From Opitutus sp. ER46 (GTDB lineage: Bacteria > Verrucomicrobiota > Verrucomicrobiia > Opitutales > Opitutaceae): a DNA stretch of 64,000 nt. The position numbers and the translations under genes are program-made. The notes below the pieces were generated by a model. That model made no database searches and was not told where the DNA came from. It worked only from the letters and a program-made list of their open reading frames with translations. Every line of letters starts with the position of its first letter. The first letter of the stretch is position 1. Below are positions 43,707-52,401 of the stretch, piece by piece. The stretch covers positions 434,001 through 498,000 of the forward strand of contig NZ_QAYX01000025.1 in assembly GCF_003054705.1 (NCBI RefSeq), written 5' to 3'.

Positions 43707-45254
43707 ATGCGGAACATGATCCCCCGTCATTGGCGGTGTGTTTTCGGATGGATACTGCTCCTGGCGCTGGCGCTTTGGCGGCCGGCACGCGCCGAGGAAG
43801 CCGTGGCGGTGACGGGGGCTGAGACGCTCGCCGACCTGCGCGCCGAGGTGGGCCTCCGGCTCGATGCGCCGCGGTTTCGCGGCTCGGCCTGGGGGGTGAA
43901 GGTGGTCTCAGTGGACACCGGCGCGGTGCTGGTGGAGCGCGATGCGGCGCAGCGGCTGAGCCCGGCCTCCAACGCCAAGCTCTACGTCGCCGCCCTGGCG
44001 CTGGACCGGCTGGGGGGCGACTGGCGGATCAAGACGCCCGTGCTGGCTCGCGGGGTTGTCGACGGCGAAGGCGCGTTGCAGGGCGACCTCGTGGTCGCGG
44101 GGCGGGGCGATCCAAGCTGGAACCCCCGGCGAGCGGGCAAGGATTTCTGGACGGCGTTTGAGCCCTTCGTGGCGCTGGTCCGCGAGGCGGGGATCCGCCG
44201 CATCCGCGGCGACGTGATCGCGGATGGGACGTGGCTGCGCACGACGCCCCAGGGAGCGGGGTGGACGGCGGACGACCTGAACGACTACTACGGCGCCGAG
44301 ATCTCGGGGGTGGCCCTGGAGGAAAACTACCTCGATCTGCGCGTGGGGCCGGGGGCCGTGCCCGGCGCCCCCGGCGTGATCGAGCTGGTCCAGCCGCTGA
44401 CCGGGCTGCAAATCGACAACCGGCTGACGACGGTGACGGAGTCGGGGGCGCGTCAGGTGCGCGTGCTCCGGCTGCCGGGCGAGCGCTGGGTGACGGTGTT
44501 CGGCACGGTGCCGGCGGGTGGCGGAGAGGCGCTCGAGGCCACCACGGTGCCTCGGCCGGCGGAGTGGTTTGCCACCGGCATGAAGGAGGCGCTGCGCCGG
44601 GCGGGCATCGAGGTGACCGGCCGTGCGCGCGGCGTGCGCTGGCCCGAGCTGACCCCGGATGTGCGGGGCGCGCGGCAACTCGGGGAGATCGTCTCGCCGA
44701 CCTTGCGCGAGATGGTGTCGGTGCTCCTCAAGGTTTCGCAGAACCTGCGCACCGATCTCCTGTTCGCCACGCTGGGCGAGCTGGAGCGTCAGCCGGAGAC
44801 GTCGGCGTGGCGCACCGCGGACGAACTGGCGCTGACGGCGCTGGGGCGGTTCCTCCGCGAGCACGACCTGCGGCCGGGCGACGTGCAGTTCGACGAAGGC
44901 TCCGGACTTTCGCGCAACAACCTGGTGACGGCGGACGCGATGGTGCGCCTGCTGCGGTTCATGGCGCAGCACCGCGAGGCGGCGGCGTTTGCCGACGCGC
45001 TGCCCGTGGCAGGCCGGGACGGCACGCTGCGGGGGCGGATGAAGGGCACGCCGGCGGAAGGCCAGGTGCAGGCCAAGACCGGCACGTTGCGCTGGGCCAA
45101 TTCGCTTTCGGGCTACGTGACGACGGCCGCCGGCGAGCGGCTCGCATTCTGTTTCATGCTGAACCGGCACGTGGCGCCCGCGGACCACCGGACGCGCGAC
45201 GAGCTCGACGAACTGGCCGTGATGCTGGCGCGGTATCGCGGCGACTCACGTTGA
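43707..45254 (+). CDS. dacB: D-alanyl-D-alanine carboxypeptidase/endopeptidase, PBP4 type
   Basis: A 515-residue class C low-molecular-weight penicillin-binding protein with a signal peptide (ends RPARA, ~29). Active-site motifs are Ser88-x-x-Lys91 (SPASNAKLYV), Ser-x-Asn in SGLSRNNLV and Lys-Thr-Gly in AKTGTLRWA. A long insert between the first two motifs (about 110-380) is typical of PBP4. It trims or cleaves peptide cross-links in the periplasm. An open frame upstream could extend the protein to 43629, but those residues precede the signal peptide. It opens the cell-wall block that runs to nagZ. Confidence 0.93.
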   Translation: MRNMIPRHWRCVFGWILLLALALWRPARAEEAVAVTGAETLADLRAEVGLRLDAPRFRGSAWGVKVVSVDTGAVLVERDAAQRLSPASNAKLYVAALALDRLGGDWRIKTPVLARGVVDGEGALQGDLVVAGRGDPSWNPRRAGKDFWTAFEPFVALVREAGIRRIRGDVIADGTWLRTTPQGAGWTADDLNDYYGAEISGVALEENYLDLRVGPGAVPGAPGVIELVQPLTGLQIDNRLTTVTESGARQVRVLRLPGERWVTVFGTVPAGGGEALEATTVPRPAEWFATGMKEALRRAGIEVTGRARGVRWPELTPDVRGARQLGEIVSPTLREMVSVLLKVSQNLRTDLLFATLGELERQPETSAWRTADELALTALGRFLREHDLRPGDVQFDEGSGLSRNNLVTADAMVRLLRFMAQHREAAAFADALPVAGRDGTLRGRMKGTPAEGQVQAKTGTLRWANSLSGYVTTAAGERLAFCFMLNRHVAPADHRTRDELDELAVMLARYRGDSR

Positions 45255-45348
45255 GCGGGCGGACAGCGCGCCGCCGGGCGTGGCGACGCCGGTGGGGTGG
45301 CGACGCGGAGTTGCGTGGCGCGCCCGGACCTGCCATCGAACGCGGCCG

Positions 45349-46491
45349 ATGAACCCCACCGGTCGGCTCGTTTCCCTCGATGCGTTCCGTGGCGCCACGG
45401 TCGCCGCGATGTTGCTCGTGAACAATCCCGGCACCTGGCACGACGTGTATCCGCCCTTGCGGCACGCCAGCTGGCATGGGTGGACGCCGACCGACATGGT
45501 GTTCCCGTTCTTTCTGTGGATTGTCGGCGTGGCGATGACGCTGTCGTTCGGCCGGCGGCTGGAGCAGGGGGCGAGCCCGGCGGAATTGTACCGGCACGTG
45601 ATCGTGCGGGCGGCGATCATCTTCGCGCTCGGGCTGCTGCTGGCGACGTTCCCCTTTGGGTTGTATCCCGGCCATACCGTCGTGCTCGGCAAGCTCCGGA
45701 TCATGGGTGTGCTGCAGCGCATCGCGTTGTGCTATGCCGCGGCGGGGGCAATCGTGCTCACCACGCGGGTGCGCGGGCAGGTCGCATGGGTCGCGGGCCT
45801 GTTGCTGGCCTACGCGGCGGCGCTGCAGTTCATCCCGGTGCCGGGCTACGGCGCGGGTGTGCTCGAGCCGCAGGGCAATCTCGCGTGGTGGGTGGATTCG
45901 CACCTGCTCGCCGGCCACACCTGGTCGGGCGCCCCGGTGCGCGGTTTCGATCCGGAGGGCCTGCTTTCGACGATTCCCGCGATCGCGACGACGCTGCTCG
46001 GCGCGCTGGCTGGCACCTGGCTGCGGAGCGCGCGCCCGCTGAACGCGAGACTCGGCGGGCTGCTGGCGGGTGGGGGAGGCCTGGTGGTCGCGGGGCTGCT
46101 GTGGCACCTCTGGCTGCCGATCAACAAGAACCTCTGGACCAGCTCTTTTGTGCTGTTCATGGCGGGCAGCGCGGCGGTCGGGCTCACGCTGTGCGCCTGG
46201 CTGATCGACGTGCGGGGCTGGCGCCGCTGGGCCGCGCCGGCGGTGATCTTCGGCATGAACGCGATCGCGATGTACGTGCTCGCGGGCCTGGTGGCGCGGA
46301 TGCTGACGCTGATCCGCTGGACCGATGTGGCGGGCACGCGGGTGGTTTTGAAGACGTGGCTGTATAACCACGTTTTCGTGCCGGTGGCCCCGCCGGAGCT
46401 GGCGTCGCTCCTGTTCGCCCTGGCGTTTGTGGGCGTCCACTTCCTCGTCGCCTGGGCGATGTGGCGGCGGCAGTGGTTCATCAAGATCTGA
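45349..46491 (+). CDS. HGSNAT-like transmembrane acyltransferase (DUF5009)
   Basis: A 380-residue membrane protein with about ten helices. It starts with RLVSLDAFRGATVAAMLLVNNPGTWHDVYPPLRHASWHG, the signature of the heparan-alpha-glucosaminide N-acetyltransferase/DUF5009 group, and continues TPTDMVFPFFLWIVGVAMTLSF. Family members pass acetyl groups from cytoplasmic acetyl-CoA to amino sugars on the far side of the membrane. In this neighbourhood an amino sugar of peptidoglycan is a possible acceptor. It follows dacB by 94 bases on the same strand. Confidence 0.82.
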   Translation: MNPTGRLVSLDAFRGATVAAMLLVNNPGTWHDVYPPLRHASWHGWTPTDMVFPFFLWIVGVAMTLSFGRRLEQGASPAELYRHVIVRAAIIFALGLLLATFPFGLYPGHTVVLGKLRIMGVLQRIALCYAAAGAIVLTTRVRGQVAWVAGLLLAYAAALQFIPVPGYGAGVLEPQGNLAWWVDSHLLAGHTWSGAPVRGFDPEGLLSTIPAIATTLLGALAGTWLRSARPLNARLGGLLAGGGGLVVAGLLWHLWLPINKNLWTSSFVLFMAGSAAVGLTLCAWLIDVRGWRRWAAPAVIFGMNAIAMYVLAGLVARMLTLIRWTDVAGTRVVLKTWLYNHVFVPVAPPELASLLFALAFVGVHFLVAWAMWRRQWFIKI

Positions 46492-46606
46492 GGCCCGCAG
46501 GCGGAGCGGGCGGACTACTGTACCCAAAGATCGGTTACGGAGCGGAACGGAGCGCCTCCGGGGCCGCCGCGCGCCCGAAATTGGCCCCCGGGGGACGTTT
46601 CCGACC

Positions 46607-46620
46607 ATCACCGCGGTGAT
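46607..46620. promoter_or_regulatory. 14-base perfect palindrome, possible operator
   Basis: ATCACCGCGGTGAT is fully self-complementary and directly abuts an AT-rich segment (GAATTATTTAACCG) that stands out in this GC-rich DNA. It lies about 155 bases before the TonB receptor ATG. An even palindrome with a central CG is the usual form of LacI-type operators, but no regulator gene is adjacent. Confidence 0.45.
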
Positions 46621-46774
46621 GAATTATTTAACCGAACTGCCAATCCGGGCCGGTTTGCGGGCCCATGGACCGGAAATCGCTTTACCTCCATCCGCGGCGC
46701 CGTAGGCAAGGCGGCAGCTTACACACCCTGTGTGTGGCGCTACCCCCATTGGTGCCGCACACGACCTACCACCC

Positions 46775-49700
46775 ATGAACTACACCGTTCCGCACGGCCG
46801 ACTTGGCCGTATTCCGTCTCGGCTGTTGCAGGTCGCAACGAGCCTGTTCCTTACCCTGGTCCTCGGGGCAGTCGCGGCCCACGCCGCGGACGCCGCCGGT
46901 ACCGGCACCATCAGCGGCACCGTGACCAGCTCGGTGACCCAAAACGCCATGCAAGGCGCGGCAGTCACGCTCCCGGGCATGAACCGCACGACCCTTACCG
47001 ACGATGCCGGCTATTTCGTATTCCTGAATGTACCCGCGGGCATCGTCGACCTGACCGTGAGCTACACCGGGTTCACGCCGACCACCGAGCGCGTCAACGT
47101 CTCGGCCGGCGCGACCGCCCGGCTCGATGTGTCACTCAAGTCTGCCGACGTCGTGACCATGGAGAAGTACACGGTGCAATCCGTGCGTGAAGGCCAGGCG
47201 CTCTCCATCACCGAGCAGCGCAATGCGACGAACCCGAAGAACGTCATGGCCCTCGACGAGTGGGGCGTCCTGCCGACGCAGAACGTCGGCGAACTGCTGT
47301 CCCGCATGCCCGGCGTTTCGTTCCAAACCGACGAAGACGACCTGATCAACAGCGTCGATATCCGCGGCATGGTTTCCTCCAACGGCCAGAGCTTTACCCG
47401 CCTCGTGGTCGACGGCATGTCCTCGACCGGCGTCGGCGGCAACGGCCGCACCGCCACGCTGCATTCGTTCTCGGCCGCGATGTATGAGCAGATCGAACTC
47501 ATCGCCGGCCAGACGCCGGACAAGCGCGCCGATTCGATCGGCGGCCAGATCAACCTAAAATCCCGTTCCCCCCTTGCGATGAAGGAGCGCCAGCGCTTCG
47601 CGTATAACTTGGGTGGCCGCTACACGCCGGGTACCAGCGCACGTAACAGCGATCTGGGCAAACATCCCCTAGGGTATACTGCAACGATGGATTACACTGG
47701 GGTCTTCGACATTGCTGGCGGTACGCGAAATCTCGGCATCAGCGCAAGCATCGCGCAGCAGCAAATAACTACCCAGTTCGATTACGATGTGCTGCAATAC
47801 GCTGCTACGACGGATGCCTCAACCGCGTACTTCCGTGACTATGATAAGCGAAGTGGCGCCAATCACCGGTTCATTACTGGTCTCGGCCTACGCGCCGATT
47901 ACCGCTTGTCGCCTACAACGACGGTGTCCGCACGATTCACCTATAATGCAGGCCGCGAACCATTTTTCCATTATACCTTCATTAATCCCTTCGCCTCCAC
48001 CGGCATCGTTGCCGGGTCCAATTCCACCCGCGCCGAGATCAGCACTAGCGGCAATGGGCAGATGCTCCTCACGCCTCGGACCTATTCTTTCACGAGCAAT
48101 AATCCCACCGGTACGCTCTTCTTTGAACACAACTTTGGTCGATTGAAAATCGACCATGCGTGGCGCATGAGCCGGACCCATTGGGATTCGAATGCAGGTA
48201 ACAACCGAGAGGGTGGGCAGCTAACGCTTCGGACGAAGGGTTCGATCGGATTCATTCTCGATAACTCGGACCTGACCGGCCGCGTTTTCACGCAGACTGC
48301 AGGACCGAATGTGTACGATCCCGCGTCGTATACTTCGTACGTCGTGACCAGATCCACCACCGCGAACCGGAGCACCGTTCCGGTGGACCAAACCTCCGTT
48401 CGTCTCGATAAGCGTGGCACGATCACAAATACCGACGAGTGGAGCGGCACAATCAATGCAACGTACCCGCTGCCGTTCACTTTTCCTGTCACACTCAAGG
48501 CCGGCGCCGACACCGTGAATCGGCGGGTGAATAATTTCCAGTCGAACCCGTTGCGCTGGTACTTGAAGGAGAATAACTACATCTCCGACACGGCCTTGAT
48601 GCCAATCACGACGTTTGAAGAAAATCACGGCGGCCAACGCTTGCCGATCTTTAACCCCGTCGCGGTGAGCGAGACCCTCAATAATGGCAAGTGGGCCCAA
48701 GATGAATATTATACGGCTTCACAGAACTTCACGAGCTCACGCCACTTCAAAGAGATGGTCGATGCCGGATACCTGCAGAGCCACGTGACGCTCGGACAAC
48801 TTAAGTTGGTCGGGGGCGCGCGCATCGAGAAGGTGAAGACATACGTCTGGACCTATTATCGCGATACAGCGGTGAGAGTCCCCGCTGCCGCCGGCGAGCC
48901 TGATCCCTACAAACGGGCTGCGATGGAATATACGAAAGGCGGCGCGAATGGCGAGTACACCAAGCTTTTCCCGAGCATCCACGGCAGCTATAACGTCACA
49001 CCTAACCTCGTGGCGAGAGCAAGCTGGTCAACCAGCTATGCGCGGCCGGATATGCTCCAGCTGATTCCTGGGATATCGGTTACGACCTATGACCATGCTG
49101 ATGATAATGGATATGAAGGCAAGGTCACGTACGGTAATCCCAATATGAAGCCGCAGTTGGCCAAGAATATTGACCTGAAGTTGGAGTATTATCCCACCGT
49201 CAACGGCGTGTACTCGGTCGGTGCATTCCGAAAGAACATCACTGACTATCTGCCTGCCTCTGGCATTAATTACGGGACGGTCGAGACGGTAGGAGAAGGG
49301 CCGAACAATGGCTTTGGCGGCGAGTACGCCGGGTACCAGATCTTTCGTCCGCAAAACATCGGCACGCTGAGGGTTCAAGGTGTCGAGCTCGATTTCCGCC
49401 AACGGTTGACCTTCCTACCCGGTGCGCTGAAGGGCTTAACCGTGCGCGGCAACTACACGGTGATCACGGGTAAGGGGCAGTTTGTGTACAGCGCTGCCCA
49501 AGTCGGCTTCGTCGAACGCAGGACGGCCGATATCCCAGGGCTCGTGCCGCGGACCGCCAACCTTGGGCTACAGTACACGTATGGAAAATTCGATGTGTCC
49601 GCGGACCTGAGCTACTCCAGCGACTATGCGGTCACGAACAGCGGCACGGTGGGCACGATCGGCACAGCGTCCTGGGTCCAGCTAATGGTCCATCGTAAGT

Positions 49701-49879
49701 CACTCACCCGCCTGAACGTCGGGTTCTACTACCGCGTGCGGCCCAACGCGACAGCCTACCTTAATGTGAACAATATTACTGAGGCGGGGCCGGACCGCTA
49801 TACTTGGGTGCCGGAGCGCAAGCGCAGTCTTTGGATCACGCCGATGTCGATCAACTTTGGCGTGAAGGGCACGTTCTAG
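46775..49879 (+). CDS. TonB-dependent receptor with N-terminal carboxypeptidase-like domain
   Basis: A 1034-residue receptor. Signal peptide (to ~37, AAHAAD), a carboxypeptidase regulatory-like beta domain (44-120, GTISGTVTSSVTQNAMQGA), a probable TonB box (MEKYTVQS), a plug (~150-268; LPTQNVGELLSRMPGV, VDIRGM, RADSIGGQINL) and a large barrel ending in NFGVKGTF. The barrel coding sequence from about 47,600 to 49,650 is clearly poorer in G+C and uses AT-ending codons (two 60-base lines counted by hand give 45%), unlike the plug and all neighbours. This suggests that the barrel was acquired by recombination. The ligand is unknown; cell-wall genes lie on both sides. Confidence 0.94.
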   Translation: MNYTVPHGRLGRIPSRLLQVATSLFLTLVLGAVAAHAADAAGTGTISGTVTSSVTQNAMQGAAVTLPGMNRTTLTDDAGYFVFLNVPAGIVDLTVSYTGFTPTTERVNVSAGATARLDVSLKSADVVTMEKYTVQSVREGQALSITEQRNATNPKNVMALDEWGVLPTQNVGELLSRMPGVSFQTDEDDLINSVDIRGMVSSNGQSFTRLVVDGMSSTGVGGNGRTATLHSFSAAMYEQIELIAGQTPDKRADSIGGQINLKSRSPLAMKERQRFAYNLGGRYTPGTSARNSDLGKHPLGYTATMDYTGVFDIAGGTRNLGISASIAQQQITTQFDYDVLQYAATTDASTAYFRDYDKRSGANHRFITGLGLRADYRLSPTTTVSARFTYNAGREPFFHYTFINPFASTGIVAGSNSTRAEISTSGNGQMLLTPRTYSFTSNNPTGTLFFEHNFGRLKIDHAWRMSRTHWDSNAGNNREGGQLTLRTKGSIGFILDNSDLTGRVFTQTAGPNVYDPASYTSYVVTRSTTANRSTVPVDQTSVRLDKRGTITNTDEWSGTINATYPLPFTFPVTLKAGADTVNRRVNNFQSNPLRWYLKENNYISDTALMPITTFEENHGGQRLPIFNPVAVSETLNNGKWAQDEYYTASQNFTSSRHFKEMVDAGYLQSHVTLGQLKLVGGARIEKVKTYVWTYYRDTAVRVPAAAGEPDPYKRAAMEYTKGGANGEYTKLFPSIHGSYNVTPNLVARASWSTSYARPDMLQLIPGISVTTYDHADDNGYEGKVTYGNPNMKPQLAKNIDLKLEYYPTVNGVYSVGAFRKNITDYLPASGINYGTVETVGEGPNNGFGGEYAGYQIFRPQNIGTLRVQGVELDFRQRLTFLPGALKGLTVRGNYTVITGKGQFVYSAAQVGFVERRTADIPGLVPRTANLGLQYTYGKFDVSADLSYSSDYAVTNSGTVGTIGTASWVQLMVHRKSLTRLNVGFYYRVRPNATAYLNVNNITEAGPDRYTWVPERKRSLWITPMSINFGVKGTF

Positions 49880-49902
49880 GCCTGAGTTGCCATTTCTCCT
49901 GC

Positions 49903-49934
49903 GGGGCGGTCCGTATGCGGACCGCCCCCTTTTT
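49903..49934 (+). terminator. Rho-independent terminator of the TonB receptor gene
   Basis: An 11-bp perfect stem GGGGCGGTCCG/CGGACCGCCCC (49903-49913 with 49918-49928) with loop TATG, followed by C and five T (49930-49934). It ends nine bases before the start codon of the next gene. Confidence 0.92.
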
Positions 49935-49943
49935 CTATCTACC

Positions 49944-50999
49944 GTGAATTCCCGTACCCTTCTCCTTTCCTCCACACTGCTCGCGTTGGGCGCCAGCGCG
50001 CTGGCGGCAACCGCGCCTGCGCCCGCTGCCCCCGCAACGGCTGCGACGGCTGCAACACCCAAGGCCGGCACGACTCCTGCCGCCACGCCGGTCGATCCCA
50101 TCCCGCCGTTGTTGGCGAAACCGCTCTATCAGTTCACCGAGCGCGAGGTGGGGCAGTACCTCGGTTACCTGCAGGCCACCATGCCGGACCTCCGCCAGCG
50201 GATCGTCCACCTGGCCCGCAAGAACATCGGCCAGCCGTACGAGCTGTACCTGCTCGGCGAGATGCCGTTCGAGGCCTACGACCCGCAGCCCATCTACTGT
50301 CTCACCAAGAGCGACTGCCTCGTGTTCACCGAGCACACCTACGCGATGGCGCTGACCCGCGATTGGTCCGGGTTCATCCGGATGCTCCAACGCATCCGCT
50401 ACCGCGACGGCAAGCTCGGCGTCGCCACGCGCAACCACTACACCGAGGCGGATTGGAACGTTTCCAATCGCTGGCTGGTGCGCGACCTCACCGACGAACT
50501 CGCAGGCGCCAAGGCGCTGCCGTTCGATGCCCGCATCGACCGCAGCAAGTTCCTCCACAACCGCTACGGACTCGATGTCTCGATCCCCGTCGAGGAGCAC
50601 CACGACCGCTTTATCCCGCTCTCCGAAATCGAGCGCATCGCGTCGCAACTCAAGGACGGTGACTTCGTGAACGTCGTTCGCGGCTCCATCAACGCCGGCC
50701 ACGCCAACGCCGAGATCTACGGCGGCAAGGCCTGGGTCGGCCACACCGGGCTCATTGCCCACTCGCCGGACGGCACCGTCACCATCATCCACTCCGCCGA
50801 ACCCAAGGTCCGCGAGGAGCCGCTCGCCGCCTTCATCGCCCGCGGCGTGGAGTCGGCCAAGTCGCCCCAGGCCCGCCAGCGCCTTCTCGGCTTCAAGTTC
50901 CTCCGGCTCCAGGACGACCCGCTCGCCAACCTGCGGCAGATCGATGGCGATGACACGCCGCGGGTCACGCTGCCGGGTGGGGCACGCGCTGGACTTTGA
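49944..50999 (+). CDS. DUF1460 (N-acetylmuramoyl-L-alanine amidase-like) protein
   Basis: A 351-residue exported protein from GTG 49944 (signal VNSRTLLLSSTLLALGASALAA), then an Ala/Pro/Thr linker (25-50). The NlpC/P60-like DUF1460 fold has the catalytic Cys125 in LTKSDCLVFTEH, a His in WVGHTGLIAH, and RWLVRDLTDEL. Relatives in Bacteroides cleave muropeptides at the muramyl-L-Ala bond. There is no ATG; the frame begins upstream at TTG 49887, but that would place the terminator inside the gene. The very short distance to the terminator leaves little room for a promoter. Confidence 0.85.
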   Translation: MNSRTLLLSSTLLALGASALAATAPAPAAPATAATAATPKAGTTPAATPVDPIPPLLAKPLYQFTEREVGQYLGYLQATMPDLRQRIVHLARKNIGQPYELYLLGEMPFEAYDPQPIYCLTKSDCLVFTEHTYAMALTRDWSGFIRMLQRIRYRDGKLGVATRNHYTEADWNVSNRWLVRDLTDELAGAKALPFDARIDRSKFLHNRYGLDVSIPVEEHHDRFIPLSEIERIASQLKDGDFVNVVRGSINAGHANAEIYGGKAWVGHTGLIAHSPDGTVTIIHSAEPKVREEPLAAFIARGVESAKSPQARQRLLGFKFLRLQDDPLANLRQIDGDDTPRVTLPGGARAGL

Positions 51000-51030
51000 C
51001 CGCGCCGCGGTGGCATTCTCTCCCGCTTCC

Positions 51031-52251
51031 ATGTCCGTTCCTTCCTCGATTCTCGCCCTGCCGCAGCGCACGCCCGAACTCGGCGCGCTGCTGGAGCGTT
51101 GGGCCAACATCAACTCGGGCTCGGATCACGCCGCCGGGCTGGCCCGGATGCGTGAGACGCTGCGGACGGAGTTCGCCCGCTGCTTTCCCGCCGCCACGAT
51201 CGAGGAGGTCGCCGCCGACGCTCCCGGTTTCAACCCGCCGGGCGTCCGCTCGCTGAGCATCCGGATGCGGCCCGCGGCCCCGAAGCACGTGCTGCTCTGC
51301 GGCCACTACGACACCGTGTACGAGGCGACCAGCCCGTTCCAGACGTGCCGCTGGGTGGATGCGAAGACGATGTCGGGGCCCGGCACGGGCGACATGAAGG
51401 GCGGCATCGTGACGCTCCTCGCCGCGCTCCAGGCGTTCGAGCAGACCGCCAACGCCGCGCAGCTCGGCTGGGAGGTCCTGCTCACGCCGGATGAGGAAAT
51501 CGGCTCCCACGGCAGCCTCGAGCTGTTCCGCGCCGCGGCGCGCCGGAACCAGTTTGCCTTCGTCTTCGAGCCGGCGCGTCCCTCGGGTGACATCGTGCAC
51601 TCGCGCAAGGGCACCGGCGTGTTCACCGCCATCTGCCACGGCCGCGCCTCGCACGCGGCGAAGGTGCCGAACGACGGTCGCAACGCCGTCCTCGCGCTGG
51701 CGGAGTTTCTCCTTGGCGTCGCCAAGCTCCCCGACGAGTTGCCCGGCGTGCTCGTGAGCGTCGCCAACATCAACGGCGGCTCGCCCGTGACCAACGTGGT
51801 GCCGCACTACGCGCGCGCCGACATCGACGTCCGCGTCACGCGGATGTCCGACCGCGATGCGCTGCTCACGCGGATCCACGCGCTCGCCGCCGCGATCAAC
51901 GCCCGCGAGGGTTTCCGGCTCGAACTGCAGGGCGGGTTCAACCGTCCGCCGAAGGAATGCACCCCGGCCGAGGAGGCCGCCTACGCCGCGTGGCAAAAGG
52001 CGGCTGCTGATGTCGGCGTGCCGCCGTTCAAATGGGTGCACACCGGCGGCGCTTCCGACGGCAATTTCCTCGGCGAGGTCGGCCTGCCGACGCTCGATGG
52101 CCTCGGCCCGATCGCCGACGGGCTACACAGCGAACGCGAGGTCTGCCGCGTCGACACGATCGCCCCGCGGGCGCAGATCGCGGCGCTGTTCCTCCACCGC
52201 GTCGCCTCCGGTGAGGTGGCGCTGCCGCCGGTGCCGGCGGCGCGGTCGTAA
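51031..52251 (+). CDS. M20-family metallopeptidase (CPG2-like)
   Basis: A 406-residue dinuclear zinc peptidase. Zinc ligand and catalytic motifs are LLCGHYDTVYE, GPGTGDMKGG, LTPDEEIGSHG and FEPARPSGDIVHSRKG, with the lid domain between (GRASHAAKVPNDGRNA) and a final His in GLGPIADGLHSE. No signal peptide is seen, so it is probably cytoplasmic. It lies 31 bases after the DUF1460 gene. In this context it may cleave peptides or dipeptides from recycled cell wall; glutamyl-type carboxypeptidase activity is the nearest known relative. Confidence 0.9.
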   Translation: MSVPSSILALPQRTPELGALLERWANINSGSDHAAGLARMRETLRTEFARCFPAATIEEVAADAPGFNPPGVRSLSIRMRPAAPKHVLLCGHYDTVYEATSPFQTCRWVDAKTMSGPGTGDMKGGIVTLLAALQAFEQTANAAQLGWEVLLTPDEEIGSHGSLELFRAAARRNQFAFVFEPARPSGDIVHSRKGTGVFTAICHGRASHAAKVPNDGRNAVLALAEFLLGVAKLPDELPGVLVSVANINGGSPVTNVVPHYARADIDVRVTRMSDRDALLTRIHALAAAINAREGFRLELQGGFNRPPKECTPAEEAAYAAWQKAAADVGVPPFKWVHTGGASDGNFLGEVGLPTLDGLGPIADGLHSEREVCRVDTIAPRAQIAALFLHRVASGEVALPPVPAARS

Positions 52252-52401
52252 ACCGCAACCTCCGGCGCCGCTTGCCGGGCCCGCCGCGCGCGTTCCTCTG
52301 CCGAAATGGTGTCCTTCTCGCGCCGCCTTCTCCTTGCCACCGGGGCCTCGTGTCCCGGAGGGGCGGATGCGGCCGCGAGGTCGGCTCGCCGTGGGCCGGC
52401 C

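Noticed and set aside
46619-46705. Small gene before the third TonB receptor (MNYLTELPIRAGLRAHG)
   Set aside because: It is 28 residues, without a ribosome-binding site or recognisable features, and it overlaps the likely promoter region.
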